This document shows positions 25,365 through 34,584 of a DNA stretch of 64,000 bases, one piece after another. Positions within the stretch are counted from its first letter, which is position 1; the number at the start of each line of letters is the position of its first letter. The translations under genes and the position numbers were made by a program. Below the pieces are notes generated by a model. It worked only from the letters and a program-made list of their open reading frames with translations, was not told where the DNA came from and did no database searches. This DNA comes from Candidatus Gastranaerophilales bacterium (GTDB lineage: Bacteria > Cyanobacteriota > Vampirovibrionia > Gastranaerophilales > CAJFVJ01): the NCBI GenBank assembly GCA_944323485.1, contig CALUSR010000004.1:186001-250000 (forward strand). Direction: 5' to 3'.

Positions 25365-26204
25365 ATGAGTATTGTAAATAAAAAAGAAGAATATTATGTT
25401 GAAGAAACCCGTGCGGAAGTTGTAAATCTTAACCCCAGATTGGAAGCTGCAAATATTTCCGATAAAAATCTTTCTTCTTATGAATATTTGAACTCGTTCA
25501 TAAAAAAAAGAGCAGAGCTTTACGGCGGATACAAGTCTTTCGGGGAATGGCTTAAGTCGACTTATGCAAATGACAGAAGACGGTTCAGCGAATTTGAGCA
25601 CCTTTTGAAAAACAAGAGTATTCTCGATTTTAATGCGACAAACGGCGGTTTTCTTCGTCTTGCGTCTTCTGTTGCAAACAAAACTGCTGCCGTAAAATAT
25701 ACCCCTTATCTCGACAACGATTTCGAGCAGATGGGCATAGATATCTTCAGAAGCATTGACAGCATTGATGAACAATTTGATGTCATAACACTCTTCAATA
25801 TAATAGAAAATATTCCTTCTGCAGAAGATATTCTTCAAAAACTCGCATCAAAACTCAAAAGAGGAGGACTCATTCTCATCGAAACACAGAATGAACAGGA
25901 TGCGCTGCTTGAATATTATGAATCAAAATCTTTCGAAGCTTTCATAAGAATGAACTGCAGGTCAAAACTTTTCAACATAAAATCCCTAAATACAATGTTA
26001 AGAAAAGCTCACTTAAAACCATTATCAATAAGACAAATACAAAAATTTCCACTTTCAAACCATCTCCACTGGCTTTTGACAAACAGACCTGACGGTCATA
26101 AAAAGTGGGGACTGATTGATAAGATATTCCCGTCTTATTTCTACCAATCAATACTGAAAAAATACAATACTTGTGATACACTCATTTCTGTTGTGTCTGT
26201 TTAG
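25365..26204 (+). CDS. SAM-dependent methyltransferase (class I)
   Basis: A 279-residue protein with a Rossmann methyltransferase core: the first strand and loop read SILDFNATNGGFLRLAS (normally xDxGxGxG, here altered to DFNATNGG), then FDVITLFNIIENI and LKRGGLILIETQNE. A short N-terminal extension precedes it. This is the UbiE/Methyltransf_23 type; the substrate is not evident. The changed glycine loop means binding of SAM should be checked. It is convergent with the CCA-adding enzyme gene. Confidence 0.72.
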   Translation: MSIVNKKEEYYVEETRAEVVNLNPRLEAANISDKNLSSYEYLNSFIKKRAELYGGYKSFGEWLKSTYANDRRRFSEFEHLLKNKSILDFNATNGGFLRLASSVANKTAAVKYTPYLDNDFEQMGIDIFRSIDSIDEQFDVITLFNIIENIPSAEDILQKLASKLKRGGLILIETQNEQDALLEYYESKSFEAFIRMNCRSKLFNIKSLNTMLRKAHLKPLSIRQIQKFPLSNHLHWLLTNRPDGHKKWGLIDKIFPSYFYQSILKKYNTCDTLISVVSV

Positions 26205-26219
26205 GACAAATCAAACACA

Positions 26220-27824
26220 TTATCTCTTTCCGAGGACTTTATCAACAAAAATTGATTCTTCCTCGGGAGTTTTTATATTTCCGTTTATTTTCTCTTTCAA
26301 AATATCTCTCAAAATTTCACCAAACAAAGGAGACGGTGTCATATTTCTCGCAATCAAATCCCTGCCTGTTGTGTTTATTGTGATAAATTGCAGCTTGTTC
26401 AAATAAACATCAGCAAATTCACGTGCACGATTATTTTTAAACAACGAAACAGCTGCGGCAACAGACTCGTTGAAATAACACTCAAAAAACTCATAAACCT
26501 CAAACATAGTTTCAAATTTTGATATTTCTTCCTCATGTTTGACTATACTGTTTGTATACAACAGCACTTTCAACTCGACACCTGATAAATTCATTTTTTT
26601 CGAAAGCTCAAGTATTTGCTCTTTTTCAAGGGATGCACACATTACCCCGAGATAAATCAGCCATATATGCTCCCTATCTTCCAAGTAGGCGCCGTATTTC
26701 TCTATATTCTCAAATATAACCTTTCCTTCAGGCAAATTTGAAACATCAAAATCTGTACTCACAAGGCGGTATATTCCTTCACTCAAAAAACGGTCATATA
26801 CATCAGCCATATTCAAATTCAGAGCCTGTCTGAGCTCAAGTTTTATTCTGTCCGTCGCAAGATTGTCAAATATCCCGCTCTCAAGACATTCCCTCTCAAG
26901 ATACTCTGTTCTTTCATCATTGGCATAATCAAATCTTGCACTAAACTTTAGCCCTCGCAAAATTCTTGAAGGGTCATCTATAAAGCTCAAAGGATGAAGT
27001 ATCTTCAAACAGTGATTTTTCATATCCTCATACCCGCCTAGATAATCTATCAAATCGCCAAATGTCGGTTTGTTCAAAGAAACAGCCATTGCATTGATAG
27101 AAAAATCACGTCTTATAACATCAGCCTCTAAAGAACATCCTATATTCTTTACAGACGGCAGCGCTGAAGGATATGAATAAGTTTCTTCCCTCGTGCTTGC
27201 TATATCAATCTGGACATCCTCTGCACCTGTATGAAAAATCATTTTTACCGTTTTGAAATCTTCATGAATTTCTTTTATATCAACAAGCTCGCCGTATTTC
27301 TTCTTCATAAAAGATGCAAACTCAACAGCATTCTCCTCTACAGAAATATCAGTATCGACAGAAGCTTTTCCCATAATCAAATCCCTGACAACTCCGCCGA
27401 TAAGATAAACAGGCATATTTATTTCATCAGCAGCTTTTGAGCACAAACTCAGCGCATTTTTTACCGATGATGGCAAAATTTGTTCATACCTGTGTAAAAG
27501 ATTTATGTAAGGAGTCGATATAACGCTTCTGATAAACAACTTGTACTCTTCCCCGTCATAAACAAAAAACGAATGTTCCGAACTGTTTTCTACGGCCTCT
27601 ATTGAATAAATCTTTGATGGAAGTGCAATCAACGAAACAGGCTTGTTCTCAAACCCAAAAGCTATCATCTTATCAAGAGAGTCACACAAAACAAAAGAAT
27701 AAAGCTCTCTGTTTTCATCAAGAACGCCAAGTGCAACATCATGATTGCCTGCAATAACTCTGCACTCTTTTATACTCAGATTGCTGTCTACAGATAAAAT
27801 ATCTTTAATTATAAATTTATCCAT
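26220..27824 (-). CDS. CCA-adding enzyme / poly(A) polymerase family
   Basis: Class II tRNA nucleotidyltransferase family, adding or repairing the 3' CCA of tRNAs. Motifs: YLIGGVVRDLIMG with the DTDISV metal aspartates, IRRDFSINAMA, and the RNA-binding helix IDDPSRILRGLKFSARF. At 534 residues it is longer than usual because about 120 residues of unrecognised sequence precede the catalytic head. It is needed here, since the tRNA-Ala nearby has no encoded CCA. Whether it is a full CCA, an A-adding or a CC-adding enzyme cannot be read from this sequence. Confidence 0.88.
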   Translation of the reverse strand: MDKFIIKDILSVDSNLSIKECRVIAGNHDVALGVLDENRELYSFVLCDSLDKMIAFGFENKPVSLIALPSKIYSIEAVENSSEHSFFVYDGEEYKLFIRSVISTPYINLLHRYEQILPSSVKNALSLCSKAADEINMPVYLIGGVVRDLIMGKASVDTDISVEENAVEFASFMKKKYGELVDIKEIHEDFKTVKMIFHTGAEDVQIDIASTREETYSYPSALPSVKNIGCSLEADVIRRDFSINAMAVSLNKPTFGDLIDYLGGYEDMKNHCLKILHPLSFIDDPSRILRGLKFSARFDYANDERTEYLERECLESGIFDNLATDRIKLELRQALNLNMADVYDRFLSEGIYRLVSTDFDVSNLPEGKVIFENIEKYGAYLEDREHIWLIYLGVMCASLEKEQILELSKKMNLSGVELKVLLYTNSIVKHEEEISKFETMFEVYEFFECYFNESVAAAVSLFKNNRAREFADVYLNKLQFITINTTGRDLIARNMTPSPLFGEILRDILKEKINGNIKTPEEESIFVDKVLGKR

Positions 27825-27845
27825 AAAATTATTTTATCTTAAAAT

Positions 27846-28361
27846 CTATTTATTTTCACAGGAATATTTCCACAGCCTTTCACCGAAACTGCCAAATTTT
27901 ATATCTGTACACCTTATTTCCTCAAGTGACTTTTTGACCTCTTTATCCAAATCAGATGACTCCATATCAGTTTCCTTCAGAAGCTTATTATCCTTCGAAT
28001 AATCTTTTGCACAGTGAGTACAAAGTTTTTTGTTTTTGCAGTGTACATCATACTCTACAATGCTATAATACGTGTTTTTTGCAGTGTTTTCGCTTTGTTT
28101 CACATAAGCTAAACACTCTTTTTTTGATGGACCTGCCTGTTTTTCACAATAGTTTGCCATCTTTGTATAAACAATCTCATTCATTGGACTCAAATTCTGG
28201 TAATATTCATTTAATTTTTTAACTGATACTCTTTTAACTCCTTCAGAAACACTCTCAATTGACGTTCCGACCCATGTGCCAGGAACAACCTCTTTCCACT
28301 CCTGAGCCTGCGCTATATTTACAAACAATAATAAAAACAATAAAACTAAAACCTTTTTCAC
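27846..28361 (-). CDS. Secreted cysteine-containing hypothetical protein
   Basis: A 171-residue protein with a clear Sec signal peptide (MKKVLVLLFLLLFVNIAQA, cut before QEW). The mature part has seven Cys (YCEKQAG, KKECLAY, VHCKNKKLCTHC, IRCTDI, YSCENK), suggesting disulfides and a periplasmic or exported location. No family recognised. It lies 22 bp upstream of the CCA-adding enzyme gene on the same strand, so they may be co-transcribed. It is divergent from lpdA. Confidence 0.7.
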   Translation of the reverse strand: MKKVLVLLFLLLFVNIAQAQEWKEVVPGTWVGTSIESVSEGVKRVSVKKLNEYYQNLSPMNEIVYTKMANYCEKQAGPSKKECLAYVKQSENTAKNTYYSIVEYDVHCKNKKLCTHCAKDYSKDNKLLKETDMESSDLDKEVKKSLEEIRCTDIKFGSFGERLWKYSCENK

Positions 28362-28461
28362 AAAATACTCCTTATTTTATTTCTTAAAAAAATATATTAT
28401 CAAAAAAACAAATTAAGTGTAAAATGTAAAGCGTTATTGTATTTTTAATTGGGAGATATCC

Positions 28462-29787
28462 ATGTTTGACATAGCAATAATAGGCGCAGGTCCGGGAGGT
28501 TATATAGCAGCAATCAGAGCTGCCCAACTCGGAGCAAAAACTATAATCATAGAAAAAGACCAAACAGGCGGAACCTGCCTCAACAGAGGATGTATCCCGA
28601 CAAAAACCTTTCTCAATACCTCTGATAAGCTGGAAGAACTCAAAAAACTTCAAAAACTTGGCATATCAACAGGAGAAATATCTTTTGACTACTCAAAAAC
28701 ATTAAAGAGAAAAGACATCACTATCTTGAAATTGAGAAAAGGTGTAGAAAATCTTATCTCAAAAAATCAAATAACTCTCATAAAAGCCTCTGCAACTATC
28801 AGCGAAGATTATTCGCTGTTTGCAGACGAAGAAAAAATAGACTGCAAAAACCTGATTATATCAAGCGGAACAGAACCTCAAAACCTCCCGAACATCAAAC
28901 GTGACGGTGAATTTATTCTTAATTCTGATGATATTCTGAACCTGCAAGAACTTCCAAAGTCAATTCTCATAATTGGCAGCGGAGCTATCGGCATCGAATG
29001 GTCAAGAATACTCAATGCAATGGGCACTGAGGTAACAATCATCGAACTTGCTCCAAGCCTGCTTCCGACAGCTGATTTATCCGTATCTGAATTTGTAGAA
29101 AAAAATTTCAAATCGCAAAAAATCAAATTTTATACAAATACAACAATAGAAAAAATAGAAGAAAAAACAGTATTTTTATCAAACGGAGAAACCATTACTC
29201 CATCAAAAATCTTATTGGCTGCAGGAAGAAGACCTAATCTTGATTTCATCAAAGCTGATATAAAAACAGAAAAAGGATTTATATCTGTCAACACAAACCT
29301 GCAAACAAATAAAAACAATATATACGCAATAGGTGATGTAACAGGCAAACTGCAACTAGCACATGTTGCCTCACATCAAGGTATCGCAGTCGTTGAACAT
29401 ATTCTCCAAAATAAACCGGTAAACATAAACTACAATATCGTTCCGTCAATTATTTACGGAAAGCCTGAAATAGCATCAATAGGTCTTCGTGAACAGGATA
29501 TATCAGGGGAATATCAAAAGTCATATTTCCCTTTATCTATACTTGGCAAATCATTAGCTGACGATGAACCTGAGGGCTTCATAAAACTCCTCTCTCAAAA
29601 TAACATCATTAAAGGTGCTCATATCATATCAAAAGAGGCATCAGCATTGATACATAACTTCAGCCTTCCGATAAAAGACGAAATTCCCGTTGATAATCTG
29701 GAACACCTGATTTTTGCACATCCGACTTATGCAGAAGGAATATATGAAGCAATACTCGGACTGAATAACAAAGCAATACACTTATGA
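28462..29787 (+). CDS. lpdA: Dihydrolipoamide dehydrogenase
   Basis: FAD flavoprotein disulfide reductase of 441 residues that re-oxidises lipoyl groups of 2-oxoacid dehydrogenases or the glycine cleavage system. It has the FAD-binding GAGPGGYIAAIRAAQLG, the redox pair in GGTCLNRGCIPTK, the NAD-binding GSGAIGIEWS, the second FAD motif YAIGDV and the C-terminal catalytic His in FAHPTYAE. It is somewhat shorter than the usual 460-475. RBS GGGAG. It is 7 bp ahead of lipA, so the pair forms a lipoate operon; no E1/E2 or gcv gene is in the window. Confidence 0.94.
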   Translation: MFDIAIIGAGPGGYIAAIRAAQLGAKTIIIEKDQTGGTCLNRGCIPTKTFLNTSDKLEELKKLQKLGISTGEISFDYSKTLKRKDITILKLRKGVENLISKNQITLIKASATISEDYSLFADEEKIDCKNLIISSGTEPQNLPNIKRDGEFILNSDDILNLQELPKSILIIGSGAIGIEWSRILNAMGTEVTIIELAPSLLPTADLSVSEFVEKNFKSQKIKFYTNTTIEKIEEKTVFLSNGETITPSKILLAAGRRPNLDFIKADIKTEKGFISVNTNLQTNKNNIYAIGDVTGKLQLAHVASHQGIAVVEHILQNKPVNINYNIVPSIIYGKPEIASIGLREQDISGEYQKSYFPLSILGKSLADDEPEGFIKLLSQNNIIKGAHIISKEASALIHNFSLPIKDEIPVDNLEHLIFAHPTYAEGIYEAILGLNNKAIHL

Positions 29788-29794
29788 GGTAAAT

Positions 29795-30655
29795 ATGAAT
29801 CAGCGACTCCCCGAATATCTTAGAAGAGGAATCATCGACACTGATGCAACAAGAAAAGTAAGACGCCTTCTGAAAGAAAGCGGACTTACAACAGTCTGCG
29901 ACGCAGCAAGATGTCCGAACAGAAATGAATGCTATTCCTGCAATAGTGCAACTTTCATGATTCTTGGCGACAGATGCACCAGAAATTGCAGATTCTGCTC
30001 TGTTACAACAGATAAACCTCTTCCTCCAAACCCTCAAGAACCTGAACTTGTTGCAAATGCAATAAAAGAACTCGGACTGAAATACGCCGTCATCACAATG
30101 GTTTCAAGAGATGACCTGCCTGACGGTGGCGCTGAGCATATTTCAAAAACCATAAGAGAAATAAAAAAAATCAACCCGCAAATAAAGACAGAAGTCCTTA
30201 TATCAGACATGCAAGGGAATAAAGAAGCTCTAAAAACAGTTCTTGAGGCGTCCCCTGATGTTCTCAACCACAACGTCGAAACTGTCAAAGCACTCTACAA
30301 AACAGTAAGATCTCAAGCTGACTACATACGTTCTTTAGGCGTCCTTAAATTTTCAAAAGAATATGCACCGCATATAATTACCAAAACAGGCATAATGCTC
30401 GGACTTGGAGAAACGGAACCGGAAATTCTTGAACTGTTTGATGATTTGGTTTCCGTAAAATGCGACATCCTCACAGCAGGACAATATATTCAGCCAACAA
30501 AACAACATATCGAAGTAAACAGATACCTTCCCCCTGATGAATTTGAAAGCCTTCAAAAAAAAGCTCTTGAGTCAGGACTCAAACAAGCTGTCTTCGCACC
30601 GCTTGCACGCAGCTCATATAAAGCGTCAGAAGCTTTTTCCAAAATAAAATGTTAA
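29795..30655 (+). CDS. lipA: Lipoyl synthase
   Basis: Radical-SAM enzyme that inserts two sulfurs into protein-bound octanoate to give lipoyl groups. Both 4Fe-4S clusters are encoded: the auxiliary motif CDAARCPNRNEC (C-x4-C-x5-C) and the radical-SAM motif CTRNCRFC (C-x3-C-x2-C). The conserved C-terminal RSSY that ligates the auxiliary cluster is present (LARSSYKA). Length 286 is normal. AGGT precedes the start, 7 bp after lpdA. Confidence 0.96.
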   Translation: MNQRLPEYLRRGIIDTDATRKVRRLLKESGLTTVCDAARCPNRNECYSCNSATFMILGDRCTRNCRFCSVTTDKPLPPNPQEPELVANAIKELGLKYAVITMVSRDDLPDGGAEHISKTIREIKKINPQIKTEVLISDMQGNKEALKTVLEASPDVLNHNVETVKALYKTVRSQADYIRSLGVLKFSKEYAPHIITKTGIMLGLGETEPEILELFDDLVSVKCDILTAGQYIQPTKQHIEVNRYLPPDEFESLQKKALESGLKQAVFAPLARSSYKASEAFSKIKC

Positions 30656-30723
30656 GTAAAGATAAATTTTTTAAGTTTTTTTAAGAACCTTCGTTAAAAT
30701 AAAAATAATTGGAGGTGTTGTAG

Positions 30724-33336
30724 ATGTTTAATTTTGAAAAATTCACAAAATCTGCACAAAATACGATTCTTCTCTCTCAGGAGATAATGCATCGTTATCA
30801 AAACAACCAGATGGACTCTGAGCATATTATGCTCGCCTTTCTTGAGTCTGATGAAAATGTTGTAAAAGATATTTTTGAAAAACTAAAAGTAAACGAAAAT
30901 CAATTGAAAAATGATATAGAAAGAATACTCTCTCAAAAACCAAAACTGGCAAACGCATATGACAGCGGGCAGATATTTATTTCTCCTGCGCTGAAACGTG
31001 TTTTTGACAATGCAGCGGTGCAAGCTCAAAACTTCGGAGATACATTCATCGGAAACGAACATATCCTCTTGGCTATTCTCGAGGATAAATCGTCTGAAAC
31101 GACAAAAATTCTCGACTCCCTTAATGTAACTACCCAATCAGTTTTAATCGCCTTAAAAGACATCAGAGGCAACGCAAAATTGGATTCAGAAGATGCTGAA
31201 GAAAAATATAAAGTTCTTGAAAAATACAGCATTGATTTAACAAAACTTGCCCGTGAAGGCAAACTTGACCCTGTGATAGGGAGAAATACAGAAGTCAGAA
31301 GGATTATACAGGTTCTAAACAGAAGAACCAAAAATAACCCTGTCTTGATAGGTGAACCAGGAGTCGGTAAAACCGCAATCATCGAAGGTCTTGCCCAGAG
31401 AATAGTAAAAGGCGACGTTCCTGAAACACTGAAGCATAAAAGGCTTATATCAGTAGATATAGGTGCATTAATTGCGGGTGCAAAATTTAGAGGAGAATTT
31501 GAAGAAAGATTGAAAGCTCTCCTCAAAGAAGTTGAATCAAGCAACGGCGAAATTATTATGTTTATTGATGAACTCCACACTGTAGTAGGAGCAGGCGGCT
31601 CATCAGACGGTTCTATGGACGCAGGAAACCTTCTCAAACCAATGCTTGCAAGAGGTGTCCTAAAATGCATCGGTGCTACAACCATAAACGAATATAGAAA
31701 ATATATCGAAAAAGACCCGGCTCTTGAAAGACGATTCCAGCCTATTATGGTAAACGAACCGTCAATAGAAGATACAATCAGTATCTTACGTGGTCTTAAG
31801 GATAAATACGAAGTACACCACGGAATCAGAATCAAAGACTCTGCAATCATCGAAGCAGTAAAGTTATCTGACAGATACATCACTGACAGATTCCTCCCTG
31901 ATAAAGCTATAGACCTCATCGATGAAGCGGCATCATCACTGAGAATAGACATAGACAGTATGCCTGCTGAAATTGATAAACTCGTAAGAGAAAAAACTCA
32001 GCTGGAAATAGAAAGAGAAGCTCTGAAAAAAGAAACAGACGACGATTCAAAGAAAAAAGTCGGAGAATTGGATAATGAAATTTCAGAACTAAACCAAAAA
32101 GTAGATAAACTGAGCGCTCAATGGAAAAAAGAAAAAGAAGCAATTACTCAGAGTGCATCTATAAAAGAGGAAATAGAAAAAGTAAAACAGGAAATCGATG
32201 TTGCAGAAAGAAATGCTGATCTTGAAAAAGCTGCAGAACTTAAATACGGCAAACTCATTGAACTGCAAAAACAGCTGCATAAATATGAAGAAGAACTATC
32301 GGCAAGAAATGATAAAAACACTATGCTGAAAGAAGAAGTCTCAGAAGAACAAATTGCCAAAATCGTAAGTAAATGGACAGGTATCCCGGTCAATAAACTT
32401 ATCGAAAGCGAAAAACAAAAACTTCTGAATATGGAAGAATATCTGCATAAACGTGTAATCGGTCAGGATGAAGCTGTTGATGCAATTTCTGATGCGACAA
32501 GAAGAGCCTTCTCTGGGCTCAAAGACCCGAAAAGACCTATCGGTTCATTCATTTTCCTCGGTCCTACAGGTGTAGGAAAAACAGAACTCGCAAAAAGCTT
32601 ATCAGAATTTCTCTTTAATTCTGAAGACGCAATGATAAGAATCGATATGTCTGAATATATGGAAAAACACGCAGTCGCAAGATTGATAGGTGCGCCTCCA
32701 GGATATGTCGGCTATGACGAAGGCGGTCAGCTTACTGAATACGTAAGAAGAAAACCATACAGCGTAATTCTCTTTGATGAAATAGAAAAAGCTCACCCGG
32801 ACGTGTTCAACATTATGCTGCAAATCCTCGATGACGGACGGCTTACAGATTCAAAAGGAAGAACAGTTGATTTCAAAAATACTGTCATAATTATGACCAG
32901 CAACATAGGTAGTTCTCTAATCCTAGAAAATACAATGAACTCTCTATTCTCAGCTTCTGACTTTGAAAAAACAAAAGAAGAAGTTATGAATATTATGAAA
33001 TCAACCTTCAAACCGGAATTTTTGAACCGTATCGATGATATTGTATTCTTCAAAGGGTTAACACTGCCTGATTTGTCAAAAATCGTTGATATACAGCTCA
33101 ACCACCTGAAAGAACGTCTTGAAGAAAAAGACATCGAACTCTATGTCAGCGACGAAGCAAAAGAATTCATCGCAACAAGAGGCTATGATCCTGCCTATGG
33201 AGCAAGACCTCTAAAGAGAACAATAATGCAATATATAGAAAATCCTATGGCAAAAAAAATTCTTGCTAATAATGCCATAAGTAAAATTGAAATCGATGTT
33301 CACGATGATGAGCTGGATATCAAAACAGTATCCTAA
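30724..33336 (+). CDS. clpB: ATP-dependent disaggregase ClpB
   Basis: An 870-residue Hsp100 disaggregase that works with DnaK to rescue aggregated proteins. Double Clp-N repeat (1-145), AAA-1 with Walker A GEPGVGKT (210-217) and Walker B IIMFIDELHT, a long coiled-coil middle domain (about 410-525) that marks ClpB and not ClpC/ClpA, AAA-2 with GPTGVGKT, and the D2-small domain. The ClpP-binding loop of ClpC/A is not seen. A strong GGAGGTG precedes the start. No CIRCE element was found upstream. Its stop overlaps the convergent gene by 4 bp. Confidence 0.95.
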   Translation: MFNFEKFTKSAQNTILLSQEIMHRYQNNQMDSEHIMLAFLESDENVVKDIFEKLKVNENQLKNDIERILSQKPKLANAYDSGQIFISPALKRVFDNAAVQAQNFGDTFIGNEHILLAILEDKSSETTKILDSLNVTTQSVLIALKDIRGNAKLDSEDAEEKYKVLEKYSIDLTKLAREGKLDPVIGRNTEVRRIIQVLNRRTKNNPVLIGEPGVGKTAIIEGLAQRIVKGDVPETLKHKRLISVDIGALIAGAKFRGEFEERLKALLKEVESSNGEIIMFIDELHTVVGAGGSSDGSMDAGNLLKPMLARGVLKCIGATTINEYRKYIEKDPALERRFQPIMVNEPSIEDTISILRGLKDKYEVHHGIRIKDSAIIEAVKLSDRYITDRFLPDKAIDLIDEAASSLRIDIDSMPAEIDKLVREKTQLEIEREALKKETDDDSKKKVGELDNEISELNQKVDKLSAQWKKEKEAITQSASIKEEIEKVKQEIDVAERNADLEKAAELKYGKLIELQKQLHKYEEELSARNDKNTMLKEEVSEEQIAKIVSKWTGIPVNKLIESEKQKLLNMEEYLHKRVIGQDEAVDAISDATRRAFSGLKDPKRPIGSFIFLGPTGVGKTELAKSLSEFLFNSEDAMIRIDMSEYMEKHAVARLIGAPPGYVGYDEGGQLTEYVRRKPYSVILFDEIEKAHPDVFNIMLQILDDGRLTDSKGRTVDFKNTVIIMTSNIGSSLILENTMNSLFSASDFEKTKEEVMNIMKSTFKPEFLNRIDDIVFFKGLTLPDLSKIVDIQLNHLKERLEEKDIELYVSDEAKEFIATRGYDPAYGARPLKRTIMQYIENPMAKKILANNAISKIEIDVHDDELDIKTVS

Positions 33337-33668
33337 GACCAGGCTGCTGATTTTTTGACATTCTCATCAATCAATTTTTCAGTAGCTTCCATATTTTGTT
33401 GAATGGCGGAATGTTGTGTTTCAAGGACTTTCAACTCAGCCTGCAAGGCTTTCTCCTTGGCCTCAATTTCCGCCAATTTTGCATAAGCATCAGGTTGAAC
33501 GCCTTCAGTACCACCGTTTGTTGATGTCCTGCTATATTCGCTCATAAGCACAGCAGCATCTTGAGATAACATCTGTAAGTCTTCACTTATAATCATCATC
33601 TCATATTCTATATTTGCTGCCTGCTGGCTTAAGACCAAATCAGTTCCATGAGCAATGACATAACCCAT
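33333..33668 (-). CDS. Small coiled-coil hypothetical protein
   Basis: A 111-residue soluble protein. The N-terminal 45 residues (LVLSQQAANIEYEMMIISED) are amphipathic helix; residues 60-105 (KLAEIEAKEKALQAELKVLE) form a coiled coil, separated by a polar loop STNGGTEG. This layout is like small flagellar or secretion-system rod, chaperone or stalk proteins, but there is no sequence match I can name. It converges on clpB with a 4-bp overlap. A ribosome site AAGGAAAC precedes the ATG. Confidence 0.6.
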   Translation of the reverse strand: MGYVIAHGTDLVLSQQAANIEYEMMIISEDLQMLSQDAAVLMSEYSRTSTNGGTEGVQPDAYAKLAEIEAKEKALQAELKVLETQHSAIQQNMEATEKLIDENVKKSAAWS

Positions 33669-33895
33669 TTTTGTTTCCTTGTTTTACACATACATTATTC
33701 GACCACTTATATATATAAAAACGAAATATATTATATGATTTCAATGCATACTCATAATTTAACAAATCTTTACAAAAAATAATTATTCATAATATTGATA
33801 TATTAACTTTTATTACAAACTGTTATTTTTTAGCCCTGGGATAACAAGTTGATGTATTATAAAAATGTAACCGTTATAATATCAGAGGATTTGGT

Positions 33896-34582
33896 ATGGG
33901 ATTCAAAAAAATAATACTGACAATTTTGCTTTTAATATCTTTTTGCACTACTCCTGTTTTAGCTGCGTATCAGGTTGATGCACGTACTGAGAGAATACCT
34001 GCGGGAACTGTTATGAAGCTGAAATTTCAGGATATGGTAAGCACTATATCATCAGTATCCGGAGATCAATTCAACGCAACTCTTGCTGAAGATGTCATTG
34101 TAAAAAACAATGTTGTTCTTCCTGCAGGTACAATACTTAGAGGAACGGTTAAAAAAGTTAAACATACAGGAATAGCCAAAAGACCGGGGATGGTTGTCCT
34201 GAGCTTTGACCATGTGGTCACACCAATGGGGCGTCAAATTCCTATTGTTGTAAGACTGGTAAACTTTAATAATCTTACAAAAGACGGTGCTGTGAGCGGC
34301 GGCGGAAACTATTACACAAAAGTCAAAGATAACTTTGATGACAGCGTCGATTTGGTCAAATCATCAGTTGACCTCGGGTTTGACATTGGAGAATTCTGGA
34401 ACGGTTATCCTAGAATCGCAACGGTTCCTATTACGGCTGTCGGCGGCACATGTGCCTCTGTTCTTATGTTCGTCGGAAAATCAGCTGTTGATGTATTTAT
34501 GAAAGGAAATGAGGTAACTCTGAAAAAAGGAGATGTCTTCAGTGTTATGCTGATAGACTCTTTGGACGTACCTCTCAACTAA
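33896..34582 (+). CDS. Secreted beta-rich hypothetical protein
   Basis: A 228-residue exported protein. The signal peptide is MGFKKIILTILLLISFCTTP with a cut after VLA. The mature part has alternating beta-strand patterns: IPAGTVMKLKFQD, VVLPAGTILRGTVKKV and MVVLSFDHVVTPMGRQIPI. This resembles the TrbI/VirB10-type beta domain seen in stand-alone periplasmic proteins. The last strand pair KKGDVFSVMLIDSL fits. Only 2 bp separate it from cinA, so they are probably co-transcribed. Confidence 0.65.
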   Translation: MGFKKIILTILLLISFCTTPVLAAYQVDARTERIPAGTVMKLKFQDMVSTISSVSGDQFNATLAEDVIVKNNVVLPAGTILRGTVKKVKHTGIAKRPGMVVLSFDHVVTPMGRQIPIVVRLVNFNNLTKDGAVSGGGNYYTKVKDNFDDSVDLVKSSVDLGFDIGEFWNGYPRIATVPITAVGGTCASVLMFVGKSAVDVFMKGNEVTLKKGDVFSVMLIDSLDVPLN

Positions 34583-34584
34583 AT

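Noticed and set aside
25323-25838. 171-residue minus-strand frame over the methyltransferase start
   Set aside because: Cys/Phe/Ile-rich, no ribosome site, and fully overlapped by a better frame with methyltransferase motifs.
31026-31952. 308-residue open frame antisense to clpB
   Set aside because: Its codons mirror the highly conserved ClpB frame; Ser/Leu/Ile-rich composition and no ribosome site mark it as a shadow.
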